Assembly (NCBI GenBank): GCA_913063035.1
Contig: CAJXYS010000017.1
Span: forward strand, 1-62,495
Direction: 5' to 3'
Source: an uncultured Maritimibacter sp.
GTDB lineage: Bacteria > Pseudomonadota > Alphaproteobacteria > Rhodobacterales > Rhodobacteraceae
DNA length: 62,495 nt
The translations under genes and the position numbers were made by a program. Under the pieces are notes generated by a model. It had not been told where the DNA came from and made no database searches. It saw only the letters and a list, made by a program, of their open reading frames with translations. Numbering within the stretch: the stretch's first letter is position 1; every line of letters begins with the position of its first letter. Positions 51,773-61,590 of this stretch are shown here, in pieces.

Positions 51773-53119
51773 TCAGCCGCGATGCGGTGCGTAGATTTCC
51801 ACGAGCCGCGCCACCGCGTCTTCCGGCGTCATCTCGGTGCTTTCCCCGCTGCGCCGGCTCGTCAGCTCCACGACACCGTTCTTCAGCCCGCGCGGACCGA
51901 CCGTGATCCGCCAGGGCAGCCCGATCAGGTCCATGGTGGCGAACTTGGCGCCGGCGCGTTCGTCGCGGTCGTCGTAAAGCGGCTCGAGCCCGCGCGCGGT
52001 CAGCGCCGCGTAGAGCGTCTCGCAGGCGGCATCGGCCTCGGCGTCCCCCTGCTTGAGGTTCACGATCCCGCAATGGAAGGGGGTCACCCCCTCGGGCCAG
52101 ATGATTCCGTTCGCGTCATGGCTCGCCTCGATGATCGCGCCCACCAGCCGCGAGACGCCGATGCCGTGGCTGCCCATATGGACCGGCACATGCGTCCCGT
52201 GATCGTCGACGACGGTGGCGCCCATCGGCTCGGAGTACTTGGTCCCGAAATAGAAGATCTGGCCCACCTCGATCGCCCGCGACCGGCGCCGGCGATCCTC
52301 GGGGACCGATTCCTCGAACACCGCCGCGTCGTGGGTCTCGTCGGTGCGGGCATAGGGGGTCGTCCACTCGGTGACGATGCCGGCGCACTCGCCGCGGTCG
52401 TCATAGTCGACGTCGCGGTCGCCGAATTTCAGATCCGCGATAGCCGCGTCGTAGAACACCTCCGACTCGCCGGTCTCGGCGAGCACGAGAAACTCGTGGC
52501 TCAGATCGCCGCCGATCGGCCCGGTATCCGCGCGCATGGGGATCGCCTTGAGCCCCATGCGCTCGTAGGTGCGCAGGTAGCTGACCATGTGGCGATTATA
52601 GGCATGGACGGCGGCGTCCTTGTCGACGTCGAAATTATAGCCGTCCTTCATGTAGAACTCGCGCCCGCGCATCACGCCGAAGCGCGGCCGGACCTCGTCG
52701 CGGAATTTCCACTGGATGTGGTAGAGCGTCAGCGGCAGGTCCTTGTAGCTGCCGACATGGGCGCGGAAGATGTCGGTGATCAGCTCCTCGTTGGTCGGAC
52801 CGTAAAGCATGTCGCGCCCGTGACGGTCGGTGACGCGCAGCATCTCCTCGCCGTAGTCGTCGTAGCGCCCGCTCTCGCGCCAGAGATCGGCCGATTGCAG
52901 CGTGGGCATCAGCATCGGGATATGGCCGGCGCGCGCCTGTTCCTCGTGCACGATCTGCTCGATCCTGCGCAGCACCTTGTAGCCCAGCGGCAGCCAGGAA
53001 TAGATGCCGCTCGCGGCCTGCTTGATCATGCCGGCCCGGAGCATCAGGCGGTGGCTCACGATCTGGGCCTCGGCGGGGGTTTCCTTCAGCACGGGCAGGA
53101 AGTAGCGGGACAGGCGCAT
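51773..53119 (-). CDS. proS: Prolyl-tRNA synthetase (short alphaproteobacterial type)
   Basis: A 448-residue class II synthetase charging tRNA-Pro. The start at 53119 is preferred because 'gagg' sits at the right distance and [19 protein letters not shown] is the usual beginning; an ATG lies two codons earlier. Class II motifs are visible: motif 1 with [27 protein letters not shown], motif 2 with [29 protein letters not shown], and motif 3 with [16 protein letters not shown]. The insertion (editing) domain found in the long bacterial form is missing, as is normal for alphaproteobacteria. The C-terminal anticodon domain is present. Confidence 0.96.
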   Translation of the reverse strand: MRLSRYFLPVLKETPAEAQIVSHRLMLRAGMIKQAASGIYSWLPLGYKVLRRIEQIVHEEQARAGHIPMLMPTLQSADLWRESGRYDDYGEEMLRVTDRHGRDMLYGPTNEELITDIFRAHVGSYKDLPLTLYHIQWKFRDEVRPRFGVMRGREFYMKDGYNFDVDKDAAVHAYNRHMVSYLRTYERMGLKAIPMRADTGPIGGDLSHEFLVLAETGESEVFYDAAIADLKFGDRDVDYDDRGECAGIVTEWTTPYARTDETHDAAVFEESVPEDRRRRSRAIEVGQIFYFGTKYSEPMGATVVDDHGTHVPVHMGSHGIGVSRLVGAIIEASHDANGIIWPEGVTPFHCGIVNLKQGDAEADAACETLYAALTARGLEPLYDDRDERAGAKFATMDLIGLPWRITVGPRGLKNGVVELTSRRSGESTEMTPEDAVARLVEIYAPHRG

Positions 53120-53210
53120 CGGCATCCTCGTTGGCTCATCTGCGTTGCCGCCCGTCTATGCCATCGGGCAGGGTCAGGCAAGCCTGCCCCGGCGCCCGTC
53201 CAAGTGGCGG

Positions 53211-53252
53211 AAATATCCCCGCCGGAGGCATCGCGCGCCCGCCAGGGCGCGC
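53211..53252. repeat. 3'-end repeat family, copy 3
   Basis: aaatatccccgccggaggc (53211-53229) is the exact reverse complement of the 42256 copy. The hairpin GCGCGCCC-gcca-GGGCGCGC (53233-53252) follows. It lies 3' of ppx and 5' of proS on the minus strand. Confidence 0.87.
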
Positions 53253-53265
53253 CGTCAGGGGCGTC

Positions 53266-53284
53266 GCGCGCCCGGCGGGCGCGC
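53266..53284. terminator. GC-rich hairpin after ppx
   Basis: GCGCGCCC-ggc-GGGCGCGC, an 8-bp perfect stem with a 3-nt loop, sits 6 bp past the ppx stop on the minus strand. It lacks a T-run. Position suggests it marks the end of the polyphosphate operon. Confidence 0.5.
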
Positions 53285-53290
53285 GGCACT

Positions 53291-54832
53291 CTAGCGGAGC
53301 GTGACCTCCGGCCGGCAGCCCAGCGCCTTGGCCAGCGACTCGAAGCGCGCCTCGACCACCTCGCCGAAGAGGTCGCGCGTCCCGGGGCTGATCACCAGCT
53401 CGATCACCTTGCGCTTGGGAAAATACTTGAGCGCGCCCATCTTCTCGGGCGAATTGACCGACAGCATCGCGCCGAAGCGCATCGCCTTGCCAAGCACCTC
53501 GGCGGCCTCGACGTCCTTCTCGGGCATCAGGCCGGCGAGCGCGGTGAAGGCCTCGCTGCGCGAGTTCTTGTAGCGATGCATCAGCGCCAGCCCTAGAAAC
53601 ACGCGCTCGGCATGGGTCAGCCCGCCCAGATTGGCCCGCGTCGCGTTGTCGAAGCAGACCTCGGCGCGGTAATCCGGATGCGCGCGCCAGGCGGTGTCGT
53701 GCAGCAGGCAGGCCGCCTTGACCAGCCGCAGCCGGTCGTGGCGCGCGTTGCGGTAGAGCGGCAGCAGGAAGTTGTAGAGCACCTTGCCGAAGCCCGGGAT
53801 CCGGGCCGACGAGGCCTCGGCGAAACGGGCAGCCTCGATCAGCGGGTCGCGGTCGCGCAACACGTCGGGCATCTGTCCGTAGAGCAGGCCCTCGCGGATG
53901 CCATAACTGGAAATCGCGATCCGCCGCGGGCGGAATTTCTGCACCACGGCCTTCAGCACCAGTGCCGCCGTCGGCACCAGCTTCATCCGGTCGGCGGAGG
54001 TGCCGGTCCGCGCCCGCACCTCGTCGAGATCGTTCTCGGCGATGTATTTCAGCGTTGCGCGCACCGCGGCCGGGGTCATCTCGTATTCGTGCAGCACCTT
54101 GAGCGGGTAGTCGCGGCGTTCCATGTCGATCCGCGCGATCGCCCGCCAGGAGCCGCCGACGAGATAGAGCGTCTCGTAATCGCCATCGATCTCGGCGCGC
54201 AAATCGTCCAGCGTGGCCGCGATGTGCTTTTTCAGGCCCTTCTTTCCACCCTTGATCCCCTCGAGCCGGAGCGGCCCCAGCGCACTGCTGAGCGCGTGCC
54301 CCGGGCGCCCTGCCCTGAGTTCCGCCAGTTCCATCGAGGAGCCACCGATGTCGCAGACCAGCCCTTCGGCGCCGGGCCAGCCGAGCAGGACCCCCTGGGC
54401 CGAGAGCCGCGCCTCCTCCTCGCCGCTGGCGACCCAGAGCCGCAGGCCGGTTTCGCGCTCGACCTCGGCGCAGAATTCCGGGCCGTCCTCGGCCTCGCGG
54501 ACGGCGGCGGTCGCCACGCCCGTCAGCGGCGCCATGGCCATGCCCTCGGCCAGCGCCGCGAAACGCTTCAGCGCCGCCAGGGCGCGTGCGCGGCCCTCGG
54601 GATGCAGCCGCCCGGTCGCGCTCACGCCAGTCCCCAGCCCGCATAGGATCTTTTCGTTGTAGAAATAGGCCGGCGAACGCGCGGCGCCGTCGAAGACCAC
54701 CAGCCGGACCGAGTTCGAGCCCACGTCGACGATGCCGACACGGCTCAGCGCCCGCGCTGTCGCGTCCTCGAAAAGCGGCCGCCTGAAGGCGCCGCCCTCG
54801 GTGCCGGCGTATCCGTCGTGTGCGCCGTCCAT
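53291..54832 (-). CDS. ppx: Exopolyphosphatase (Ppx/GppA family)
   Basis: A 513-residue enzyme of the ASKHA fold that removes terminal phosphate from polyphosphate (and perhaps acts on pppGpp). The start at 54832 is preferred for 'ggacgagg'; a TTG at 54883 is also open. Motifs: RVGIVDVGSNSVRLVVFD (phosphate 1), TAAVREAEDG, EEEARLSAQGVL, LVCDIGGSSMELAEL (phosphate 2), and SYGIREGLLYG. A C-terminal HD-like domain has ACLLHDTAWRAHPDYRAE. It follows ppk1 with a 58-bp gap, so synthesis and breakdown of polyphosphate are co-encoded. Confidence 0.94.
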   Translation of the reverse strand: MDGAHDGYAGTEGGAFRRPLFEDATARALSRVGIVDVGSNSVRLVVFDGAARSPAYFYNEKILCGLGTGVSATGRLHPEGRARALAALKRFAALAEGMAMAPLTGVATAAVREAEDGPEFCAEVERETGLRLWVASGEEEARLSAQGVLLGWPGAEGLVCDIGGSSMELAELRAGRPGHALSSALGPLRLEGIKGGKKGLKKHIAATLDDLRAEIDGDYETLYLVGGSWRAIARIDMERRDYPLKVLHEYEMTPAAVRATLKYIAENDLDEVRARTGTSADRMKLVPTAALVLKAVVQKFRPRRIAISSYGIREGLLYGQMPDVLRDRDPLIEAARFAEASSARIPGFGKVLYNFLLPLYRNARHDRLRLVKAACLLHDTAWRAHPDYRAEVCFDNATRANLGGLTHAERVFLGLALMHRYKNSRSEAFTALAGLMPEKDVEAAEVLGKAMRFGAMLSVNSPEKMGALKYFPKRKVIELVISPGTRDLFGEVVEARFESLAKALGCRPEVTLR

Positions 54833-54890
54833 GGCCTCGTCCTTGCCTGACGGCAACCTGCCCTGTTGGACCGGTTGCGTCAATCTTCCG

Positions 54891-57068
54891 TCAGTCCCTG
54901 GAATGCGCGAGTTTCGGCGCGTCCTTGGCCCCGGCCGACCCCCGCCCCGACAGCGAGGGGTTTTCCATGAAGAACCGGTGGCAGTTGAAGAGATGCGCGT
55001 CCGGCTTGCCCTCGTGGCGCAGGAAGTGGCCGTCGGGCTGCAGCACCCAGCTCTGGGCCTGGTCGGCGAGGTTGGCGGCCATGATCTGGCTCATGATCTG
55101 CGCGTGGACCGTGGGGTTGGTGATCTCCACCAGGGTCTCGACCCTTCGGTTGAGGTTACGCCCCATCCAGTCGGCCGACGACATGTAGACCCGCGCCTTC
55201 TTGGACGGCAGCCCGTGCCCGTCGCCGAAACAGATGATCCGCGAATGCTCGAGGAAGCGCCCGACGATGGATTTCACGCGGATATTCTCGGACAGCCCCT
55301 TGATGCCCGGGCGCAGCCCGCAGATGCCGCGGATCACCATGTGGATGCGCACCCCGGCCTGGCTGGCCTTGTAGAGCGCGTCGATCACGTCGGGCTCGAT
55401 CAGGGCATTGGCCTTGCCCCAGATCTCGGCCGGGCGGCCGGCGCGGGCATGTTCGGCCTCACGCTCGATCGAGTCGATCAGGGTCGATTTCAGCGTGATC
55501 GGCGAGATCGAGAGGTTCTCGAGCTTGCCCGGCGTCGCGTAGCCCGAGACGTAGTTGAAGACCTTGGTGGCGTCCCGCCCGAGCGCCCCGTCGCAGGTGA
55601 AGAGCGACAGGTCCGTGTAGATCCGCGCCGTGATCGGGTGGTAGTTGCCGGTGCCGAAATGCGAATAGGTCACCAGCTGGTCGCCCTCGCGCCGCACCAC
55701 GGTCGAGATCTTGGCATGGGTCTTGTAGTTGATGAAGCCGTAGACCACATGCGCGCCGGCGCGCTCGAGCCGCCGTGACTGACGGATGTTCGCGGCCTCG
55801 TCGAAGCGCGCTTTCAGCTCGACCAGCGCGGTGACCGACTTGCCGGCCTCCGCGGCCTCGCAGAGCGCCTCGACGATCGGGCTGTCGCGCGAGGTGCGGT
55901 AGAGCGTCTGCTTGATCGCCACCACGTCCGGGTCGCGCGCCGCCTGTTGCAGAAAGCGGACGACCATGTCGAAGGTCTCGTAGGGGTGATGCAGCAGCAT
56001 GTCCTTCTGGCGGATCGCCGCGAACATGTCGCCGTCATGGTCCTGCACGCGCTCGGGCACCCGCGGCGTGAAGGTCGGCCAGAGCAGGTCGGGCCGGCTG
56101 TCGAGCACCAGTTCCTTGACGTCGGCGATGCCGATCATGCCGCGCATCTCGATGACCTCGGAGGGGCTGACATGCATGGCGTCGGTGACCAGCTTGAGCA
56201 GCTTTTCCGGCGAGCCGGCCGAGAAGGTAAGCCGGATCACCTCGCCGCGTCGGCGACGCTTGAGCGCGGTCTCGAATTCGCGCACCAGGTCCTCGGCCTC
56301 TTCCTCGACCTCAAGATCGCTGTCACGCAGCACGCGGAAGGCACAGTGCCCCTTGACCACGTAGCCGGGGAAGAGATCGCCGACATGTTCCAGCAGCAGT
56401 TCCTCGAGCGGCAGGAACCGGGCGCGCCCGCCCTTGCCGTCGGGCAGCGCCACGAAGCGGTCGATCTGGTGCGGGATCGGCAGCAGCGCCTGCAGCTGGC
56501 GACCATCCGACTTCCGCTCCAGCTGCAGGGCGAGCGAGAACCCGGCATTCGGGATGAACGGAAAGGGATGGGCCGGGTCGATCGCCAGTGGCGAGAGCAC
56601 GGGAAAGACCTTGGTCAGGAAATGCCCCTCGAGCTCGCGGCGGTCGGTGGCATTCAGCTTCGACCGGGTCAACAGGCTGATCCCGGCGGCTTCCATCTCT
56701 TTCTTGAGATCGTTCCAGATCGTCTGCTGGGTCTTCATCAACTGGCGGGCATCCTTGTCGATCAGCACCAGCTGTTCCGACGGTGTCAGCCCGTCCGCGG
56801 CCGGGGTGGTGTTCCCGGCCCGCGCCAGTTCCCACAGGCCCGCCACGCGGACGGTGTAGAACTCGTCGAGATTGGTGGCCGAGATCGACAGGAAGCGCAC
56901 CCGTTCCAGCAGCGGCACCTTCGGGTTGGTCGCCTCTTCCAGGACCCGCCAGTTGAAGGCGAGCCAGGACAGTTCGCGGTTGAAGAACCGCTTGGGACCC
57001 GTGCGCTCGGCCTCGGGCAGTTCGACGGGCTCCACGAAGGGAGCGTTCAGAAAATCAGCATCAACCAT
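54891..57068 (-). CDS. ppk1: Polyphosphate kinase 1
   Basis: A 725-residue enzyme making inorganic polyphosphate from [24 protein letters not shown] and [21 protein letters not shown] are the N-terminal domain signatures. [23 protein letters not shown] carries the autophosphorylated histidine. [21 protein letters not shown] is the second catalytic histidine-domain motif. The start at 57068 gives [15 protein letters not shown] Pho box with well-placed -10 lies immediately upstream in the 40-bp gap after hda. That promoter would begin transcription at or next to the ATG, implying a leaderless message. Confidence 0.96.
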   Translation of the reverse strand: MVDADFLNAPFVEPVELPEAERTGPKRFFNRELSWLAFNWRVLEEATNPKVPLLERVRFLSISATNLDEFYTVRVAGLWELARAGNTTPAADGLTPSEQLVLIDKDARQLMKTQQTIWNDLKKEMEAAGISLLTRSKLNATDRRELEGHFLTKVFPVLSPLAIDPAHPFPFIPNAGFSLALQLERKSDGRQLQALLPIPHQIDRFVALPDGKGGRARFLPLEELLLEHVGDLFPGYVVKGHCAFRVLRDSDLEVEEEAEDLVREFETALKRRRRGEVIRLTFSAGSPEKLLKLVTDAMHVSPSEVIEMRGMIGIADVKELVLDSRPDLLWPTFTPRVPERVQDHDGDMFAAIRQKDMLLHHPYETFDMVVRFLQQAARDPDVVAIKQTLYRTSRDSPIVEALCEAAEAGKSVTALVELKARFDEAANIRQSRRLERAGAHVVYGFINYKTHAKISTVVRREGDQLVTYSHFGTGNYHPITARIYTDLSLFTCDGALGRDATKVFNYVSGYATPGKLENLSISPITLKSTLIDSIEREAEHARAGRPAEIWGKANALIEPDVIDALYKASQAGVRIHMVIRGICGLRPGIKGLSENIRVKSIVGRFLEHSRIICFGDGHGLPSKKARVYMSSADWMGRNLNRRVETLVEITNPTVHAQIMSQIMAANLADQAQSWVLQPDGHFLRHEGKPDAHLFNCHRFFMENPSLSGRGSAGAKDAPKLAHSRD

Positions 57069-57074
57069 GGGCGC

Positions 57075-57108
57075 CTTATCGGGGCAGAAAATGAAACGTG
57101 GATGACAG
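57075..57108 (-). promoter_or_regulatory. Pho-box promoter of ppk1-ppx
   Basis: Read on the minus strand, CTGTCATCCACGTTTCAT (57108-57091) has a perfect first Pho half-site and a 5/7 second one. Exactly 10 bp later is GATAAG (57080-57075), a 4/6 match to the -10 consensus. The spacing is that of PhoB-activated promoters. The predicted start of transcription is at about 57068, which is the ppk1 ATG. Confidence 0.6.
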
Positions 57109-57795
57109 TTATCGCGCCTCGCCATGGGCCTTGTCCAGAATCTCCGCCGCCATCGCGCGGGTGACGCGGCGTTGCTCGGCCAGCGCCCGGCGGTCAAGCG
57201 CCGCCACGATCCGCTGCGCGGCGGCAAAGGAGCGTTCCATCCGCCGCACCAGGTAGGCGATCACCGGCGGGCCGACGATCAGCTGGCGATCGGCGAACAG
57301 CTTGACCAGCAGCGCGGTCAGCAGCTGGTCGTCCATCGCCTCCAGCGTCGCCACCGAGGCCGCCTGCACCCGGCTGGCGAGGTCGGGCAGCGCCAGCGGC
57401 CAGCGCACCGGATTGCCCGTGCCCGTCAGCAGCAGCCGGCCGCCGGCCGCGGCCAGCATGTTGTGCAGGTGAAAGAGCGCGCGCTCCGCCGCGGGAACGC
57501 CCGCGATCCCGGGCACGTCCTCCACCGCCACGCGCCCCGCGCCGGACAGATCGGCCGGATCGAGCGCGGGCAGTGCGGCCGCGGCGACGATCCGCGCCCC
57601 GGCCTCGGCGGCCCAGACATGCGCCAGATGGGTCTTGCCCGCGCCCTCGGGGCCGATCAGCACCAGCTTGCCCTGCGGCCAGTCGCGCCAGCCTTCCACC
57701 GCGCGCACCGCCAGCGCATTGGCCGGCGAGACGAAGAAATCCTCGCGGCCCAGCGCCGGTTTCGCGGGCAGGTCGAATGCGAGCTGGCGGGCCAA
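57109..57795 (-). CDS. hda: DnaA-related regulatory protein (Hda/HdaA-like)
   Basis: A 228-residue AAA+ protein related to the DnaA ATPase core. It starts at TTG 57795, two bases after the perM stop, giving [25 protein letters not shown], a typical HdaA beginning with the clamp-binding QLAFDLP motif that contacts the beta sliding clamp. Walker A is [12 protein letters not shown]. The Walker B region reads [11 protein letters not shown], and the sensor region [20 protein letters not shown]. It promotes hydrolysis of ATP bound to DnaA after replication starts, preventing re-initiation. It is in a perM-hda-ppk1-ppx gene order. Confidence 0.93.
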   Translation of the reverse strand: MARQLAFDLPAKPALGREDFFVSPANALAVRAVEGWRDWPQGKLVLIGPEGAGKTHLAHVWAAEAGARIVAAAALPALDPADLSGAGRVAVEDVPGIAGVPAAERALFHLHNMLAAAGGRLLLTGTGNPVRWPLALPDLASRVQAASVATLEAMDDQLLTALLVKLFADRQLIVGPPVIAYLVRRMERSFAAAQRIVAALDRRALAEQRRVTRAMAAEILDKAHGEAR

Positions 57796-57797
57796 GA

Positions 57798-58865
57798 TCA
57801 GTCTTCGCCCCTGTCCGAGAGCCCCTTGTAAAGCCGGCTGTCGAGATACTGCTCGACCGCGAAACGGGCCAGCACGCCAAGCGCAGCGGCGACCGGCACC
57901 GCCACCAGCATGCCGACGAAGCCGAAGAGCGAGCCGAAGGCCGACAGCGCGAAGAGCAGCCAGACCGGGTGCAGCCCGACCGAGCCGCCGACCAGGTTCG
58001 GGGTGAGAAAATTTCCCTCGACGAACTGGCCGACGAAGAAGATGACGGCCACCGCCGCGATCATCAGCGGATCGCTCCAGAACTGGAACAGCGCCAGCCC
58101 GATCGCCAGGGCACCGCCGACGATGGCGCCCACGTAAGGGATGAAGGTCAGGATGCCGGCGATCGCGCCCACCACGAGGCCGAAATCGAGTCCGACCAGC
58201 ATCAGCCCCGCCGCGTAGAAGACGCCAAGGATCAGGCAGACCGAAAGCTGCCCGCGCACGAAACCCGCCAGCACGGCGTCGATCTGGCCGGCGAGCCGCC
58301 GGATCACGGGCGCGTGGTCGCGGGGCAGCCAGGCATCCACATGGGCGATCATGCGATCCCAGGACAGCAGCATGTAAAAGGCGACGACCGGTACGACGAG
58401 GATGAAGACGATGGCGCTGACCACGTTGCGCACCGAGGCGAGCAGGCCGTTGACGAATTCACCGCCGCGCGACTTGACCGTGTTGGCCAGCCCGTCGAGG
58501 CTCTGGCGCAGGACCGATCCCTCGTCGAGCAGCTGCGGGAAGCGCTCGTTCACGAAGCCATAGAGCCCGCGCGCGATCTCGGGGGTGATATTGACCAGCG
58601 CCGTCAGCTGCTTGACCAGTTGCGGGATCACGATCAGCGCGGCGAGGATGAAGAGCAGAACCGTCGCAACCGTGATCGTCGCGGTCGCCAGCACCCGCGA
58701 GAACCCCAGCCGCTCCAGCCGGTCCGCCACCGGATCCAGGAAATAGGCCACGGCGCTGCCGACGATGAAGGGCAGCATCACGTCGCCCAGGTACCAGAGC
58801 AGCACGAAGAAGATCGCCGCGGCGATTCCCCAGATTTTGGCCTGTTCGCGAACCGGCAGCGCCAT
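57798..58865 (-). CDS. perM: AI-2E family transporter (PerM/TqsA-like)
   Basis: A 355-residue inner-membrane protein with about eight segments. IWGIAAAIFFVLLWYLGDVMLPFIVGSAVAYFLDPVADRLER is the characteristic first pair, and SVCLILGVFYAAGLMLVGLDFGLVVGAIAGILTFIPYVGAIVGGALAI with GNFLTPNLVGGSVGLHPVWLLFAL the C-terminal core. The family includes autoinducer-2 exporters and Na+/H+ antiporters; the substrate here is unknown. Perm genes commonly precede hda in alphaproteobacteria. The 249-bp gap to asnB should hold divergent promoters, but I could not define them. Confidence 0.92.
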   Translation of the reverse strand: MALPVREQAKIWGIAAAIFFVLLWYLGDVMLPFIVGSAVAYFLDPVADRLERLGFSRVLATATITVATVLLFILAALIVIPQLVKQLTALVNITPEIARGLYGFVNERFPQLLDEGSVLRQSLDGLANTVKSRGGEFVNGLLASVRNVVSAIVFILVVPVVAFYMLLSWDRMIAHVDAWLPRDHAPVIRRLAGQIDAVLAGFVRGQLSVCLILGVFYAAGLMLVGLDFGLVVGAIAGILTFIPYVGAIVGGALAIGLALFQFWSDPLMIAAVAVIFFVGQFVEGNFLTPNLVGGSVGLHPVWLLFALSAFGSLFGFVGMLVAVPVAAALGVLARFAVEQYLDSRLYKGLSDRGED

Positions 58866-59114
58866 GTCCCGTGCCCTCCATGCCGTTCAAGGTCATGACG
58901 CAACGTCCCGGCCCATGCAAGCCCCGCGGCCCCGTTTGTGCCCGCTCCGCTGTCGCGTTAAGGTGCGGATGGAACAGCCGAAGCCGACCGATCCGACCTT
59001 CTGCCGACATATCCACGCCCCCAACCGTCCGGCCCGGTGCCGCGGCGGCGGTGCCGGCATGGCCAGGATCACGGCGACGGCACATGACCCCTGAACAGGA
59101 AGGCCCCTACACCC

Positions 59115-60638
59115 ATGTGCGGATTTGTCTGCCTCTGGAACGTCGGTGACGAGACCCTCGCCACCCGCATGATCACCAAGATCGCCCATCGCGGCCCCGA
59201 CGCCGTCGAGGTGATCGAAGGCCGCGGCAAGCCGGTCGTGATGGCCCATTGCAGGCTCTCGATCATCGGCCCCGAGGACGGCAGCCAGCCGATCTACCAG
59301 GACGACGACCTGCTGGTGGCCAATGGCGAGATCTACAACCACGCCGATCTTCGCGCGATCCTTGGCGAGAGCGCCTTCGAAACCGAAAGCGACAGCGAGG
59401 CGATCCTGCACATGTTCCGCTCGGGCGAACTGCGCTGGGTGTCGCGGCTCGATGGGATGTTCGCCTTCGTCCTCGCCACCCGCGAACGGATCATCGCGGC
59501 GCGCGACCCGCTCGGGATCAAGCCGCTCTACATGGCGCGGATCGGCGACGGGCTGGCCTTCGCCTCGGAGCTCAAGGCCTTCGACGGGTTGCACCTGACC
59601 GGGATCGAGGCGATCCCGCCCGGCAGTCTCTTCGACAGCAAGGACGGCCCGCGGCGCTGGTACCGCACGCCCCACGGCGCGGCGGAACCGGAAGAGGATC
59701 TCGATGTCGAGGCCACCGCGCGCGAGTTGCGGCTGGTGCTCGAGGAGGCCGTCACCAAGTGGATGGTGGCCGATGTCGAGGTCGGCGCCTTCCTCTCGGG
59801 CGGGCTCGACAGCTCGATCATCGCGGCGCTCGCGGCCCGGGCGGCGCCGGGGCAGCTCAAGACCTTCTCGGTCGGGGCCGAGGGCAGCCCGGACCTGCGC
59901 GCCGCGCGCCGGGTGGCGGCGCATATCGGCTCGGACCATCACGAATACGCCTTCACCGCCGAGGACGTGGCAGCGGTGCTGCCCCATGTGATCTATCACC
60001 TGGAAAGCGCCGACGTGGACCTGGTCCGGAGCGCCGTGCCCACCCATTTCGCCGCACGTCTCGCGCGCGAACACGTCAAGGCGGTGCTGACCGGCGAAGG
60101 CGCGGACGAGCTTTTCGCGGGCTACGGCTATCATCACGCCTATGTGGACACCCCGCGCGAGCTGGCCGACGAGCTGACCCGCTCGCTCAACGCGATGCAC
60201 AACATCAACCTGCAGCGTGTCGACCGCATCACCATGGCCGAGAGCCTCGAGGCCCGAACCCCCTTCCTCGACCGCGACCTGATCGACTTCGCCCAGTCTA
60301 TCCCGGCCACGCTGAAGCTGCGCCACACGGATCCCGGGGCGCTGGAATCCACCGGCGAGACGACCGAGAAATGGATCCTGCGCAAGGCCTGCGCGGATCT
60401 CCTGCCGACGGATCTGGTCTGGCGCAAGAAGGCCCAGTTCGACGAGGGCTCCGGCACGGTGGAGATGCTGGAAGCCGCGCTGATGAAGCGTGCCGGGGCC
60501 GACGCACCGCTCGACCGCGCCGCCGAGGGCGCGCTCTACGAGGGGCTTCTGCGCGCGGCCTACGAGGATGCCGATTTCATCCTCGAGAACGCCGGCACCT
60601 GGGACAGCCCCGACCGCGTCGACCCGGACGCGGCCTGA
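59115..60638 (+). CDS. asnB: Asparagine synthetase (glutamine-hydrolysing)
   Basis: A 507-residue enzyme converting aspartate, glutamine and ATP to asparagine. Cys2 (MCGFVCLW) is the glutaminase nucleophile of the N-terminal Ntn domain, with RLSIIGPEDGSQP and NGEIYNHADLR lining its pocket. The synthetase domain has the PP-loop GAFLSGGLDSSIIAAL. LTGEGADELFAGYGYHH and RIDRITMAESLEARTPFLD-type sequence complete the ATP/aspartate site. 'aggaaggcccctaca' precedes the ATG. It is a single gene, convergent with nadK, with a 5-bp gap. Confidence 0.95.
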   Translation: MCGFVCLWNVGDETLATRMITKIAHRGPDAVEVIEGRGKPVVMAHCRLSIIGPEDGSQPIYQDDDLLVANGEIYNHADLRAILGESAFETESDSEAILHMFRSGELRWVSRLDGMFAFVLATRERIIAARDPLGIKPLYMARIGDGLAFASELKAFDGLHLTGIEAIPPGSLFDSKDGPRRWYRTPHGAAEPEEDLDVEATARELRLVLEEAVTKWMVADVEVGAFLSGGLDSSIIAALAARAAPGQLKTFSVGAEGSPDLRAARRVAAHIGSDHHEYAFTAEDVAAVLPHVIYHLESADVDLVRSAVPTHFAARLAREHVKAVLTGEGADELFAGYGYHHAYVDTPRELADELTRSLNAMHNINLQRVDRITMAESLEARTPFLDRDLIDFAQSIPATLKLRHTDPGALESTGETTEKWILRKACADLLPTDLVWRKKAQFDEGSGTVEMLEAALMKRAGADAPLDRAAEGALYEGLLRAAYEDADFILENAGTWDSPDRVDPDAA

Positions 60639-60643
60639 GTGGC

Positions 60644-61411
60644 TCAGACGAACTGTTCGCGGATCAGCCGTTCCTCGAGCCCGTGGCCGGGGTCGAACAG
60701 GATCCGGTGGGCGATGCCGGGATCGCTCTCGATCTCGACGCTGACGACCTTGCCGGCGGACCGGCTGTCGGCATCCGCCATCACCGGGCGCTTCTCGGGC
60801 TGCAGCACGTCGAAGCGTACCCGCGCCGTCTTCGGCAGCAGCGCGCCGCGCCAGCGCCGCGGCCGGAACGCCGCGATCGCGGTCAGCGCCAGCACGTCCG
60901 AGCCGATGGGCAGGATCGGCCCGTGCGCCGAGAAGTTGTAGGCCGTGGAGCCGGCCGGCGTCGAGACGAGCGCGCCGTCGCAGACCAGTTCCTCCATCCG
61001 GACCCGGCCATCGACGCTGATCCTGAGCCGCGCCGCCTGCGGCCCGGCCCGCAAGAGCGAGACCTCGTTGATCGCCAGCGCCTCGTGCAGGGTGCCGTCC
61101 TCGCCCTCGGCCCGCATCCGGAGCGGGTTGATCACCGTCAGCTCCGCCGCGTCGAGCCGCTCCAGCAGGCCCTCCTCGGCATATTCGTTCATCAGAAAGC
61201 CGATGGTCCCGCAATTCATGCCGTAGACCGGCGCCGGCAGCGCCTCGGTATCGTGCAGCGTGTGCAGCATGAAGCCGTCGCCGCCCAGCGCCACGATCAG
61301 GTCCGCCTCTTCCGGCGCGACATTGCCGTAGCGCGCGCTGAGCCGCGCCTCGGCGGCCTGCGCGATCTCCGTGGTGCTCGCGAGGAATGCGATCCGTCTC
61401 GTCTGGGCCAT
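60644..61411 (-). CDS. nadK: NAD kinase
   Basis: A 255-residue enzyme that phosphorylates NAD to [25 protein letters not shown] holds the GGDG diphosphate-binding motif. [14 protein letters not shown] and [27 protein letters not shown] give the conserved NE/D and the Thr-x-x-Gly-Ser-Thr-Ala-Tyr signature. The start at 61411 yields [15 protein letters not shown] at 61438 is a possible alternative. The short 5' segment lacks the extra domain of eukaryotic enzymes. It is divergent from glyA with 179 bp between starts. Confidence 0.95.
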   Translation of the reverse strand: MAQTRRIAFLASTTEIAQAAEARLSARYGNVAPEEADLIVALGGDGFMLHTLHDTEALPAPVYGMNCGTIGFLMNEYAEEGLLERLDAAELTVINPLRMRAEGEDGTLHEALAINEVSLLRAGPQAARLRISVDGRVRMEELVCDGALVSTPAGSTAYNFSAHGPILPIGSDVLALTAIAAFRPRRWRGALLPKTARVRFDVLQPEKRPVMADADSRSAGKVVSVEIESDPGIAHRILFDPGHGLEERLIREQFV

Positions 61412-61590
61412 CGACACCGTCCCGTTTCCGAAAGTCATCGCCCGGGCGCGACCGAAACACAAGGGGCCGATCGGCACGAGGATTGCCGCGCATATCGTCG
61501 CCTTGGTCGTATTCAGGGTTTTGATATGTCCGGTTCCGGGATACATAGCGCCGGGAAACATGGTCCCGCCCCGTGGAGAGGAGATCCGAG

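Noticed and set aside
61412-61590. Glycine or SAM riboswitch before glyA.
   Set aside because: The gap lacks the conserved riboswitch core sequences.
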